64,000 nt of DNA from Cohnella thailandensis (GTDB lineage Bacteria > Bacillota > Bacilli > Paenibacillales > Paenibacillaceae), in contig NZ_JACJVQ010000007.1 of the NCBI RefSeq assembly GCF_014212135.1, positions 248,001 to 312,000 on the forward strand, read 5' to 3'. Under the pieces are notes generated by a model. The model saw only the letters and a program-made list of their open reading frames with translations, had not been told where the DNA came from and ran no database searches. The position numbers and the translations under genes are program-made. Position 1 is the stretch's first letter; each line of letters begins with the position of its first letter. Below, piece after piece: positions 27,330 through 35,575 of this stretch.

Positions 27330-29127
27330 GGCTCAGCACCTCTTTCGGGTTATTTTCCGTATCGGGCAATCGGGGGAACCAAATCTCCGCTTTCGTATAG
27401 AGCCCGGGCTCGCTGTACAGCTTGACGCCGTACGGATCGCCGTACATCCGGTGAATCCGTTCATGCACGTTGCTCACCCCCATGCCGGAGAACCGCGACG
27501 GCTTCTCTTCCGTTCCCGGCTGCCCCAGCAGAATCTCCATCCGTTCCTTCGTCATGCCTTGCCCGTTATCGGTCACTTCGATCTTGAGAATCTCCTGTTC
27601 CTCATAGACCCGAATGAGCACGACGCCGCCTTGCTCGGATGGGCCGACGCCGTGGATGATCGCGTTCTCCACGAGCGGCTGAAGCATCAGCTTGAGCACC
27701 CGGCATTCCAGCAGCGACTCGTCCTCGACCTGCGTCTCGACCCGGATCGGCGCCAGGAACTTGTATTTCTCGATCGCGACATAGCTGAATACGTAATCGA
27801 GCTCCTCCCGCACCGTCAGAAACTCGTTCGAATTGCCCAATACTCCCCGCATCAGCTCGATGAGCGCGCCGGACGCCTCTTCGATGTTGGGCACGCCGTT
27901 CAGCTTGGCCAAGTACTTGATCGTATTGAGAGAATTATAGAGAAAATGGGGGCGAATCTGCGCCTGCAGGGCAGTCAACTCCGCCTCCCGCTTCTCTCTC
28001 TCACTCATCCGGATGTCTTCCATCAGACTCTTCAGCTCCTCCACCATGCCGATAAAGACCTGATTGAGCTCTCCGATCTCGTCCTTGGACTTGATCTCCG
28101 TTCTCGGAAAATCCAGGTTCCCTTCCTTGACCCGCGACATCATCGACTTCAAACGCCGGATGTGGATGGTGGTCCGGGACGACATCTGGAGCGAGACGAA
28201 CAGGACAACGATAAAGACGACGACCGACACCTCGATCATCAAGTTGCGGATCCGGGCGGATTCGCTGAGCAGGGAATCCGTCGGAATGAGCGCCAGCGTC
28301 GTCCATCCCGTGTAGGCGGATTGCCGGCTGACGACGATATAAGATCGGCCTCCGATCGTCTTCTCGGCGGCATCTCCTTGGCCCGCGAATTGATGCTTGA
28401 GCTTGACGAGCGTCTCTTGGCCGGGAGCGCCCGTCGACGTCGGCTCGGTCTGATAAACGAACCCGTTCTGCTCGTCCAGCACGTACAGCAGGCTATCCTC
28501 GGTCGGCTTCACGCCGTATGTTTTCTTGATAAAATCGTAGTTCAAATCCACCATCACGACGCCGATCGCCTCGCGATCGTAGCGGATCTCGCGCCCGACG
28601 GTGATGGCGTCCGCCGATCCTTGCGGCTTGAAATACGCGTGCCGCGATCCGTTATTCAGCATATAGTCCATCATCGGCGTCTCCAGAAACGTGCGGTCCA
28701 GCCAGGGACCGCCGGAGAAGAATACTTTCCCGTTCAGTCCGACCACGGCTATTCGGGTGATATAAGGCTTGTAATCGATCAAGCCCGACAGGAACCCGGT
28801 AATCAGCTTCTGCTCCTGAAACCATTCATAGCTGATCTCCTCGCTAGGGCTTAAGATCGTATCGATAACGGCGTACTTGTTGGTCACGACGACCGTATTC
28901 AGCCGATCGATCTCCTGCAGCATGATGTTGGCCGATTCGTCGGCTTGGCGGATGCTGTCCAGGACGGAGGTGACCGCGTTATCCTTGATCGTCTCGCGCA
29001 TGTTCATGTAGATGATGCTGGTCACGGACACGATGGACAGAAGCGCGGCCAAACCGAACGCGATGAAGATTTTCCCTTGCATGTTCAATCGGGGGGAGAG
29101 GATTCTGCGCAGAAACGGAAGCTTCAT
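27307..29127 (-). CDS. Sensor histidine kinase, YesM type (cassette 2)
   Basis: A 606-residue membrane kinase. TM1 lies at about 20-40 and TM2 at about 290-312, with a dCache-like extracellular domain between them. HAMP follows, then the phospho-acceptor box AQIRPHFLYNSLNTI and the HATPase boxes PLVENAIIHGV, EVTDNGQGM and FSGMGVSNVHERI. AAAGGAG lies 10 nt before the ATG. It starts 21 nt after the AraC-family gene, so three regulatory genes probably share a transcript. Confidence 0.92.
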   Translation of the reverse strand: MKLPFLRRILSPRLNMQGKIFIAFGLAALLSIVSVTSIIYMNMRETIKDNAVTSVLDSIRQADESANIMLQEIDRLNTVVVTNKYAVIDTILSPSEEISYEWFQEQKLITGFLSGLIDYKPYITRIAVVGLNGKVFFSGGPWLDRTFLETPMMDYMLNNGSRHAYFKPQGSADAITVGREIRYDREAIGVVMVDLNYDFIKKTYGVKPTEDSLLYVLDEQNGFVYQTEPTSTGAPGQETLVKLKHQFAGQGDAAEKTIGGRSYIVVSRQSAYTGWTTLALIPTDSLLSESARIRNLMIEVSVVVFIVVLFVSLQMSSRTTIHIRRLKSMMSRVKEGNLDFPRTEIKSKDEIGELNQVFIGMVEELKSLMEDIRMSEREKREAELTALQAQIRPHFLYNSLNTIKYLAKLNGVPNIEEASGALIELMRGVLGNSNEFLTVREELDYVFSYVAIEKYKFLAPIRVETQVEDESLLECRVLKLMLQPLVENAIIHGVGPSEQGGVVLIRVYEEQEILKIEVTDNGQGMTKERMEILLGQPGTEEKPSRFSGMGVSNVHERIHRMYGDPYGVKLYSEPGLYTKAEIWFPRLPDTENNPKEVLSHVPSAAS

Positions 29128-29148
29128 AGACGCCGGGCTCCTTTGCGG

Positions 29149-30021
29149 TTATTCATCCGTTGCCTCTCGGCCGCGCTTCGCGCGCACGGCTAACGGCGAT
29201 AAGTCGAAGTAGCTTTTGAAAGCTCTTGTAAACGTATACAAATTCGGATAGCCAAGAGAAAAGGCGATCTCCGTCACCGTCGCGTCCGTCTCGGAAAGCA
29301 GCCGCTGAGCCTTCTCCATGCGGATCTTCTGGATGTACTTCAGAGGAGGCATGCCCACTTGACCGGCGAACACGCCCGAGAAATAAGAACGGTGCACGCC
29401 CGCGAATTCCGCCACCTGCTGAACGGATATCCCCTCCGTCGCGTGAAGCTCCATGAACCCGATGCACTCGCGAATCCAGCCGGAAGGCTCCTCGGCATCG
29501 ACGGAGGCTCCGTCGGGGATGAGTTCCGCGAACAGCCTGCAGATCATGGACTGGAGCGCCATCGCTTCGGCCGGCTTCCACCGCTCCGCTCCGGCCAACG
29601 CTTCGATCGCGCTCTCGGCCGTCTCTTGCGTCGCGGAAGCGAACGCTTGCCTGCGGTACGGCGCCGAAGGCGACACCTCCGCCAGCGAGAGCAAGGATTT
29701 AACCCTGGCGCCGTCCAGCGCCAGCCAGCTCATCCTAAGCGGCGATTCCGAGGGAAGCATGCGGTAGTGATACGTTCTTCCCGGGAACAGGCAGAACAGA
29801 TCCCCTTTTTGCAGCTCCGCCCAATTGCCGTCCCATTCGACCCTGACCCTGCCGTCGTATACGAAATGAAGACTGTAGCATTCGATCCTCTTCGGACCGA
29901 CCTTGTAGTTGGGCTTCGCGATGCTGCGTCCCGCCCTGACCGGCCAGAGCTGAGCCTCTTTATCCAGATTGCCGGGCGTATAATAAATGAATTGGGCAAA
30001 TTCGTAATCGTACTCCTGCAT
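29149..30021 (-). CDS. AraC family transcriptional regulator beside the sulfatase
   Basis: This one-component regulator has an N-terminal cupin-like sensor domain (about 20-110, LHFVYDGRVRVEW and GDLFCLFPGRTYHYRML) and a C-terminal HTH pair (about 185-280, ISVQQVAEFAGVHRSYFSGVF and FSLGYPNLYTFTRAFK). It is divergent from the sulfatase gene and cotranscribed with the YesM/YesN genes downstream, so it could link the two. Start choice is ATG 30021 (290 residues) or the adjacent TTG 30024; both follow a purine-rich GGGAGAGGGCGGG. Confidence 0.85.
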   Translation of the reverse strand: MQEYDYEFAQFIYYTPGNLDKEAQLWPVRAGRSIAKPNYKVGPKRIECYSLHFVYDGRVRVEWDGNWAELQKGDLFCLFPGRTYHYRMLPSESPLRMSWLALDGARVKSLLSLAEVSPSAPYRRQAFASATQETAESAIEALAGAERWKPAEAMALQSMICRLFAELIPDGASVDAEEPSGWIRECIGFMELHATEGISVQQVAEFAGVHRSYFSGVFAGQVGMPPLKYIQKIRMEKAQRLLSETDATVTEIAFSLGYPNLYTFTRAFKSYFDLSPLAVRAKRGREATDE

Positions 30022-30121
30022 CAATCCCGCCCTCTCCCTTCTCCTTCATTTTCCTATCCACATGCAACAAAATGACAATAATAATCTAACATGCTGATAT
30101 TTATAAATCCATATAAATTCA

Positions 30122-30136
30122 CTAGTATCATACTAG
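30122..30136. promoter_or_regulatory. Perfect palindrome before the sulfatase start
   Basis: CTAGTAT-C-ATACTAG is a perfect 7-bp inverted repeat that ends just before the AGGAGG core of the sulfatase ribosome binding site. It could be an operator for the divergent AraC regulator, or a small hairpin limiting ribosome access. Confidence 0.45.
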
Positions 30137-30149
30137 GAGGGGATAATCC

Positions 30150-31688
30150 TTGTCTAGAAAACCTAACATTTTGCTAATAACCAGCGATCAGCAGCATTGG
30201 AATACCATCGGCGCGTTCCAACCGGAGATCTCCACGCCGAACCTGGACCGCCTGGTCCGGGAAGGCACGACGTTCGACAGGGCCTATTGCCCGAATCCGA
30301 CTTGCACCCCTAGCAGAGCCTCGATGATTACCGGCATGTACCCGAGCCAGCACGGAGCTTGGACGCTGGGCACGAAGCTGCTGGAGGACCGTCATACCGT
30401 CGGAGAGGACTTCATGGCTGCCGGCTACCGGACCGCGCTGATCGGCAAGGCGCACTTCCAACCCTTGAAGTCGACCGAAGCTTACGAATCGGTAGAAGCC
30501 TATCCGCTTCTGCAGGATTTGGACTATTGGAGGCAATTCGGGGGACCCTTCTACGGCTTCGACCATGTCGAGCTTGCCCGCAACCATACGAACGAGGCCC
30601 ATGTCGGCCAGCATTACGCTCTGTGGATGGAAGAGCAAGGCTGCGAGAATTGGCGGGACTACTTCCTGCCGCCGACCGGCACGATGGATCCCGCGATGAC
30701 GTACAAGTGGCCCATTCCGGAAAAGTATCACTACAATACTTGGATCGCGGAACGCACCAATTCCTTGCTGGAGGAGTACAAGGAGGCGGACGAGCCGTTC
30801 TTCCTGTGGTCCAGCTTCTTCGATCCTCATCCGGAGTACTTGGTGCCGGAGCCTTGGGATACGATGTACGATCCGGATAAGCTGACGATTCCGTCCCTCG
30901 TCCCCGGAGAGCACGATCGCAACCCGCCGCACTTCGGGCTCACCCAAGAGGAGAACCCGGACTTCTCTTACCTGGCCGAGACCGGGTTCGGCATTCACGG
31001 CTATCGCTCCCATCATTATTACGAGTACGGCACGAAATTCCGGTTGACGGAGGACGACCGCAAGAAGCTGGTCGCCGTCTACTACGGCATGATCAGCATG
31101 ATGGACAAGTATATCGGGAAGATCCTCGACAAGCTGGACGCCCTCGGGTTGGCCGAGAATACCCTCGTCGTCTTCACGACGGACCACGGCCATTTTTTCG
31201 GCCAGCACGGCCTCCAGGCCAAGGGCGGATTCCATTACGAAGATTTGATCAAGCTTCCGTTTATCGTCCGTTACCCCGGCAAGGTGCCCGCAGGCCGCCG
31301 TTCGGGCGCCATCCAGTCCTTGGTGGACCTGGCTCCGACCTTCTTGTCGTTCAGCGGCATCCCGATTCCTTCCGCCATGACCGGCATCGATCAACGAGAG
31401 GTGTGGCTCGGCGAGAAGCAGCACGCCAGGAAGCACGCGATCTGCGAATTCCGGCACGAGCCTACGACGATTCATCAGAAGACTTACGTGGACGAACGCT
31501 ATAAAATCACCGTGTACTACAATCAGACCTACGGCGAGCTGTTCGATCTGGAGGCGGATCCCGGCGAGCTTCGCAACCTGTGGGACGATCCGGCGCACGA
31601 ACGGCTGAAGACGGAGCTTCTTCTGAAGTACATCTGGGCCGAGCTCGGCAAGGAACCGATGCCGATGCCGCGAATTCATCACGCGTAA
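30150..31688 (+). CDS. Sulfatase family hydrolase (formylglycine type)
   Basis: The protein has 512 residues and no signal peptide, so it is cytoplasmic. It belongs to the arylsulfatase branch of the alkaline phosphatase superfamily. NILLITSDQQ carries the N-terminal metal ligands, CTPSRAS contains Cys52, which must be converted to formylglycine, and TTDHGHFFGQHG is the second metal site. Family members hydrolyse sulfate esters, often from polysaccharide breakdown products. No maturation enzyme (FGE or anSME) is encoded in the window. The TTG start at 30150 has AGGAGG 9 nt upstream. It is monocistronic, divergent from an AraC regulator, and followed by a strong hairpin. Confidence 0.87.
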   Translation: MSRKPNILLITSDQQHWNTIGAFQPEISTPNLDRLVREGTTFDRAYCPNPTCTPSRASMITGMYPSQHGAWTLGTKLLEDRHTVGEDFMAAGYRTALIGKAHFQPLKSTEAYESVEAYPLLQDLDYWRQFGGPFYGFDHVELARNHTNEAHVGQHYALWMEEQGCENWRDYFLPPTGTMDPAMTYKWPIPEKYHYNTWIAERTNSLLEEYKEADEPFFLWSSFFDPHPEYLVPEPWDTMYDPDKLTIPSLVPGEHDRNPPHFGLTQEENPDFSYLAETGFGIHGYRSHHYYEYGTKFRLTEDDRKKLVAVYYGMISMMDKYIGKILDKLDALGLAENTLVVFTTDHGHFFGQHGLQAKGGFHYEDLIKLPFIVRYPGKVPAGRRSGAIQSLVDLAPTFLSFSGIPIPSAMTGIDQREVWLGEKQHARKHAICEFRHEPTTIHQKTYVDERYKITVYYNQTYGELFDLEADPGELRNLWDDPAHERLKTELLLKYIWAELGKEPMPMPRIHHA

Positions 31689-31705
31689 CTATACCCCCGG
31701 TTTAA

Positions 31706-31757
31706 ACCAAGGGCACAACCTTCCGTTACCTGACGTAACGGAGGTTGTGCCCTTGGT
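31706..31757. terminator. Long hairpin between sulfatase and GAPDH genes
   Basis: ACCAAGGGCACAACC pairs with GGTTGTGCCCTTGGT and the stem continues through CCGTTAC/GTAACGG, giving about 23 bp with a single bulged T. It lies between convergent genes and probably terminates both. Confidence 0.75.
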
Positions 31758-31826
31758 CTTCTCTTTGCATATTGTCTTGCAAGCAGCCGATTTCGCCGCA
31801 CTAATTCGTTGATCTTCGTTACTCCG

Positions 31827-32831
31827 TTACTTGCCTTGTCCCGCCAAGAAAGCGGCTACCTCCGCCAGGCGGGAGGCGTAGCCCCACTCGTTGTCGTACC
31901 ATGCGGCGATGGATACGAGCTCTCCTTGCACATGGGTGAGAGGCAGATCGATGATCGAGGAATGCGAGTCTCCGACGATGCGGGAGGAAGCCCACTCGCC
32001 TTCGAGAACGTCCAGCACGCCCGCAAGCTCGCCTTCCTTCGCCTTGCTGCGGAAGAGGTCGTTGATCTCCTGCGCGGTGCACGGCTTCTCCGTGACCAGG
32101 TTGAGCTCGGCGATGCTGCCCGTGCGGGTCGGGATGCGGTAAGCCTTGCCCGTGATCTGCAGGTCGGGCCAGATGAACTTAAGAGCCTTGGCCGCGCCGG
32201 ACGACGACGGGATGATGTTCTCGGCGGCGGCCCAGGAGTCCCGGCGGTCCTTCATCGGTTGATCCGTTAGCGATTGGGTGTTCGTATAGGAATGAACGGT
32301 AGAGAACAGGCCGTATTTGATGCCGAAGCTCTCGCGGACGACCTTGACGACCGGCGCGAGCGCGTTCGTCGTGCAGCTCGCCATGCTGATGATCTTATGC
32401 TTGTCCGGATCGAACGTATCCAGATTGATTCCTTTCAATAATACGGCATCGCAATCGTCCAGCGTTTTGCTCGGGCCGCTGACGAGCACCCGGTTGGCGC
32501 CGCGCTCCAGATGAAGCTGGGCAACCTGCCGCGTAACGGCTCTGCCGGTGCAATCGATGACCAAATCCACTTCGAGCGCCTTCCAATCGGGAATTTCCTT
32601 CGAGGAGTTCAGGTACAGGATGTCGCGACCGCCGATGACGATATGCCCTTCCGCGGCGGATACTTGCTCCGGCCAGCGCTTGTAGTTCGTGTCGACTTCG
32701 AATAGGGCGGCTAACGTCGCCTCGTCCTTAATGTCCGAGATCGATAACGGAACGAATAGATTGTCCTGCAACGCTACCCGCAGCAGCTGCCTTCCGATAC
32801 GTCCAAAGCCGTAAATCGCGATCTTTCCCAT
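31827..32831 (-). CDS. gap: Glyceraldehyde-3-phosphate dehydrogenase, type I
   Basis: This oxidises glyceraldehyde 3-phosphate to 1,3-bisphosphoglycerate in glycolysis. YGFGRIGRQLLR is the N-terminal dinucleotide fold. The active-site Cys153 lies in MASCTTNALAP, and the catalytic base His180 is at the canonical distance. WYDNEWGYASRL is the C-terminal signature. Asp33 after the second strand favours NAD over NADP. It stands alone, without pgk, tpi or a central glycolytic regulator, so it is probably an accessory paralogue rather than the main glycolytic gene. Position 50 onward (NYKRWP) departs from the usual YDSVHG. Confidence 0.93.
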   Translation of the reverse strand: MGKIAIYGFGRIGRQLLRVALQDNLFVPLSISDIKDEATLAALFEVDTNYKRWPEQVSAAEGHIVIGGRDILYLNSSKEIPDWKALEVDLVIDCTGRAVTRQVAQLHLERGANRVLVSGPSKTLDDCDAVLLKGINLDTFDPDKHKIISMASCTTNALAPVVKVVRESFGIKYGLFSTVHSYTNTQSLTDQPMKDRRDSWAAAENIIPSSSGAAKALKFIWPDLQITGKAYRIPTRTGSIAELNLVTEKPCTAQEINDLFRSKAKEGELAGVLDVLEGEWASSRIVGDSHSSIIDLPLTHVQGELVSIAAWYDNEWGYASRLAEVAAFLAGQGK

Positions 32832-32910
32832 GGTGTTCCCTCCATACCGTTTGTATTTAGAAACTTTCGATTGCAGTTTCAGTTTACTTTCTTTGCCACG
32901 TTCCGTCTAC

Positions 32911-33930
32911 CTAAAGCAGACTCCAACGAGGCGAAGCTTCGGCAGAAGCCCGGGATGTCTGTTTGCTCTCCGGCCCGCGAACGATCTCGACTACGGCAGC
33001 CGCCCGTTCCTTATCCGGAATGCCCAGCCTTTGGCAGGCTTCCCGATCTCGCATCCATTCCGGATAAACGACCTTCCCCGTCAACCCTCTCTCCTCTCCG
33101 AGCAGCTTGAAGTTCTGAACGAGGCAGAACGTCGCCGCCAGGTTCTCGTTCCGTTTCAACTCGTCGCTCTCCTGCTTGTTCGTTACGATGAGAAGCTCCC
33201 GCGCTTCGGCGGTTCCCGTTTGCAGCCCGCGGACGGCGTCCCCGGACCGATAATGGAATCTCCACGGCTCCCTGAGTCCGTGATTCGGAGCCCAAACGGC
33301 GTGATTCAGCAGCTCGAGCACCAGCTCCCTCGTATCCGGCCGGATTTCGCCCGAACGGTTCGGCCGCTCTCCGCCATCGGTCCAGAAGCGTTCGGCGGGA
33401 GTCCGCGATTTTCCCTTCGGAGTTTTGTCGAAATGACCGATCTGCAGCACGCCGACGAACCTTTCGTTAGCCTGCAGCCCGATTCGGGCAAAGAACGTCT
33501 CGTTCTGGATGTAGGATTCCGTGACCCAGATCATCCCCAGCTTCCGCTTCCAGCCCAGCAGCTGCGCGTTCTGCAGAATTCGGCAGACGGTGCCGTAATT
33601 CTCGTCATGCTTCGAAGGATCGTTGTCCTTCTCGGCAATAACGACGACGTTGGCCTGCGCCTCCATAAACCGTTTCCGGTAAACCTCGATCAGCTTGCCC
33701 GGCACCAACCGAGCCATCTTGCTATCCAATACCTTCTCCAGCAAATAGTCGGCCAGCCGACGGCGCGCTTCCTCCGTGCCGGCATATAGATAACGCCAAC
33801 GGGCTCGGCCGTCGTAAGGGCACAGCCCTTCGGCTTCCCGAAACAACGCGGCGATTTGTTCCTCGGTCACGGGGTCGGAGTTGAATTTGCGAATGCTGCG
33901 CCTCTCCCGGATCGTCTTTTCCCAGCTCAT
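32911..33930 (-). CDS. Nitroreductase family protein with two domains
   Basis: The 339-residue protein contains two nitroreductase-like units. Domain 1 (about 1-185) has the FMN-binding RRSIRKF start and a full-length fold, but reads AEGLCPYDGRARWRYL where AP-S-N-QPW is usual. Domain 2 (about 198-320) lacks the RRSxR start but has the classic block AVWAPNHGLREPWRF. Nitroreductases are homodimers with active sites at the interface, so this may be a fused pseudo-dimer in which each half keeps different motifs. The substrate is unknown. The start is the ATG at 33930, 7 nt after AAGGAGG. A longer in-frame start at 34017 has no such site. Confidence 0.8.
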   Translation of the reverse strand: MSWEKTIRERRSIRKFNSDPVTEEQIAALFREAEGLCPYDGRARWRYLYAGTEEARRRLADYLLEKVLDSKMARLVPGKLIEVYRKRFMEAQANVVVIAEKDNDPSKHDENYGTVCRILQNAQLLGWKRKLGMIWVTESYIQNETFFARIGLQANERFVGVLQIGHFDKTPKGKSRTPAERFWTDGGERPNRSGEIRPDTRELVLELLNHAVWAPNHGLREPWRFHYRSGDAVRGLQTGTAEARELLIVTNKQESDELKRNENLAATFCLVQNFKLLGEERGLTGKVVYPEWMRDREACQRLGIPDKERAAAVVEIVRGPESKQTSRASAEASPRWSLL

Positions 33931-33966
33931 GCCTACTCCTCCTTCTTGGTTGCTTCTTTGTCTGCT

Positions 33967-33996
33967 ACTATGCTCGCTCCGAGTCGGCAGCGTCAA
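33967..33996 (-). promoter_or_regulatory. Candidate promoter of the nitroreductase gene
   Basis: TTGACG and CATAGT on the minus strand are 18 bp apart, about 37 bp upstream of the start codon. Confidence 0.45.
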
Positions 33997-34074
33997 TGGA
34001 GAGGGGGAAAGTGCCATAAGAAGTCCGGTTTTGGACGGGAAAAAGAAGAAATCCGCCTTCCGCGGCTAAGCGGA

Positions 34075-34104
34075 GAGACGGTAGTGAGACGGTGGAGAGA
34101 CGGT
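34075..34104. repeat. Three GAGACGGT direct repeats, 11-bp period
   Basis: GAGACGGT occurs at 34075-34082, 34086-34093 and 34097-34104. The period of 11 bp places the copies on one face of the helix. It lies in the gap upstream of the nitroreductase promoter and just past the end of an AraC-type gene. Confidence 0.6.
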
Positions 34105-34144
34105 TTGGGGAGAGTCGGATTAAAGAGCAGAGCGCTGCCGCGCG

Positions 34145-35044
34145 CTAGTCCTGTTTGCGGAAGGCGATCGGAGTCGCTCCGGTCCTCTTCTTGAATAATC
34201 GCCCGAAGTAGGAAGGGTCTTGATAGCCCGACCGAAACGCGATATCCCGAATGGGCAACTTCGAATAGCGGAGCAGGCGCTTCGCCTCGAGCAGCTTCCG
34301 TTCCTGGAGCACTTCGCCTGCCGATTTGCCCAACGTCTTCTTCACGGATTCGATCAGGTGACTCGGCGTCACGTGAAGCCGTGACGCGTATTCGGACACG
34401 CCGTTCACGGTGTGAAACTGGGCTTCGACGAGGGCAAGAAACTGCTTGGTCAGAAGGAATCCCGCTTCCTCCCGATGGGCTTCCTGTGCGCGTTCGCCGG
34501 CTCGGCCGATCTCGATAAGCAGCAGCTGCACGTAATTCCAAACGGCAGCCTTGCGATACTTCCTTCCCGCCGATAATTCGCGTTCCAGCAACCGGAATAA
34601 ATCGCGGAAGATGGCGGATTGCTCCGGCTCTATGCGGCAGAACGGATTGTGTCCGGACCATTGGACGAGCGAGCTCGCGGATCGATCGACATATTCGGCT
34701 TGGGCGCCGGCAAGCAACTCCCTCGGAAAGACCAGAATGTACCCTTCCGGCGGCTCCTCCGATCGATTCTCGATCAGGCCGTGAATTTGGCCCGGGGAGA
34801 TCAAGCATACCGAGTGGGAAGAATAGGCGTACTTCTGAAAGTCGATTTGCACTTCCCCGCTGCCGGAGCTTAGCCAGAAGATCTCGTAGCAATCGTCATG
34901 GCGGTGCAGCTCGTAGATGCTCCGCCGTTCCTCGAACTGATCCGCGCGGACCGTAATCAGCCTGACGTCGCGAGCCTGCAGCTCCGCGCCGGATATGATG
35001 CGAACGGTTAAATTGTTCTTTACGGCTTGCTCCAATGCATTCAT
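34145..35044 (-). CDS. AraC family transcriptional regulator
   Basis: The N-terminal cupin domain (about 25-120: LHRHDDCYEIFWLSSGSGEVQIDF, ISPGQIHGL) is followed by the AraC HTH pair (about 200-298, ending FRSGYQDPSYFGRLFKKRTGATP). The start chosen is the ATG at 35044 (299 residues), with GGGAGA about 10 nt upstream. The in-frame TTG at 35089 has no ribosome binding site. It is transcribed towards the nitroreductase gene, which lies 214 nt downstream with its own promoter, so a link between the two is possible but unproven. Confidence 0.83.
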   Translation of the reverse strand: MNALEQAVKNNLTVRIISGAELQARDVRLITVRADQFEERRSIYELHRHDDCYEIFWLSSGSGEVQIDFQKYAYSSHSVCLISPGQIHGLIENRSEEPPEGYILVFPRELLAGAQAEYVDRSASSLVQWSGHNPFCRIEPEQSAIFRDLFRLLERELSAGRKYRKAAVWNYVQLLLIEIGRAGERAQEAHREEAGFLLTKQFLALVEAQFHTVNGVSEYASRLHVTPSHLIESVKKTLGKSAGEVLQERKLLEAKRLLRYSKLPIRDIAFRSGYQDPSYFGRLFKKRTGATPIAFRKQD

Positions 35045-35575
35045 TATCGCTCTTCTCCCTCGCGTTGTAACTTCAACAGCCTTTTCCAATACGTCATTTT
35101 TTCACCCTAACGACCGAGTGAATAGCGCCATAACATTTCGAATGATAGATTGCAATTCATCTATAAATCGTTTCGCAGCTTGCCCCATAAATTTATCCTT
35201 TCGATAAAGGATGCTAATATGAAAATGGCTGAATCAACAATGCAGCAATCAGGCATGGAAATACGCTCTTACTTAGGCGCTTGATTGTAGTCACTTTTTC
35301 TAAATACCTTTCTTCTTGCCGATTATACCTGATTCCAATAGGTTTATGATCAACCCAGCCTATCGCCAAACGCGAAAAAGTTGAGAGAGGGTGTGGAGAT
35401 GTTCTGAGCAAAAAAGAGGAACGGATCAGAACCATTCTAGTGTCCTGACACGTTCCAACGCTTGCAATCGGTTTTTAGCCTGCAGTTTTGTAATGAGACT
35501 CCCCCTATCGATAACAAAGAAGCCAACCCGCTTGCAATTTCGTTCCTTTTATAGAAAATTCCTTCGGAAACGGCG
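35045..35575. other. AT-richer intergenic region
   Basis: This gap of about 530 nt is clearly richer in A and T than its surroundings. I see no recognisable gene in it beyond one possible 26-codon ORF on the minus strand (35214-35294). It also has a 7-bp hairpin (ATCCTTT/AAAGGAT, 35196-35213) and a small GTGTC-CT-GACAC palindrome near 35441. No transposase remnant, tRNA or clear terminator was seen. Confidence 0.5.
35214..35294 (-). CDS. Possible small peptide gene (26 aa)
   Basis: A GTG-started frame encodes a basic N terminus followed by a hydrophobic stretch: MTTIKRLSKSVFPCLIAALL, ending IQPFSY. It resembles a signal peptide or a secreted signalling pro-peptide. TATAAT lies 28 bp upstream (35322-35327) and AGAAAGG about 12 nt upstream, a wide spacing. 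A small hairpin follows the stop. I do not recognise a family, and chance is a real possibility. Confidence 0.25.
   Translation of the reverse strand: MTTIKRLSKSVFPCLIAALLIQPFSY

Noticed and set aside
30174..31682. 502-codon open frame on the minus strand
   Set aside because: Antisense of the sulfatase, whose catalytic motifs are clear on the plus strand.
34075..34104. CRISPR array
   Set aside because: The repeats are only 8 bp with 3-bp spacing and three copies; there are no cas genes in the window.
35045..35575. Insertion-sequence remnant in the AT-richer gap
   Set aside because: No transposase-like translation, terminal inverted repeats or target duplication could be seen.
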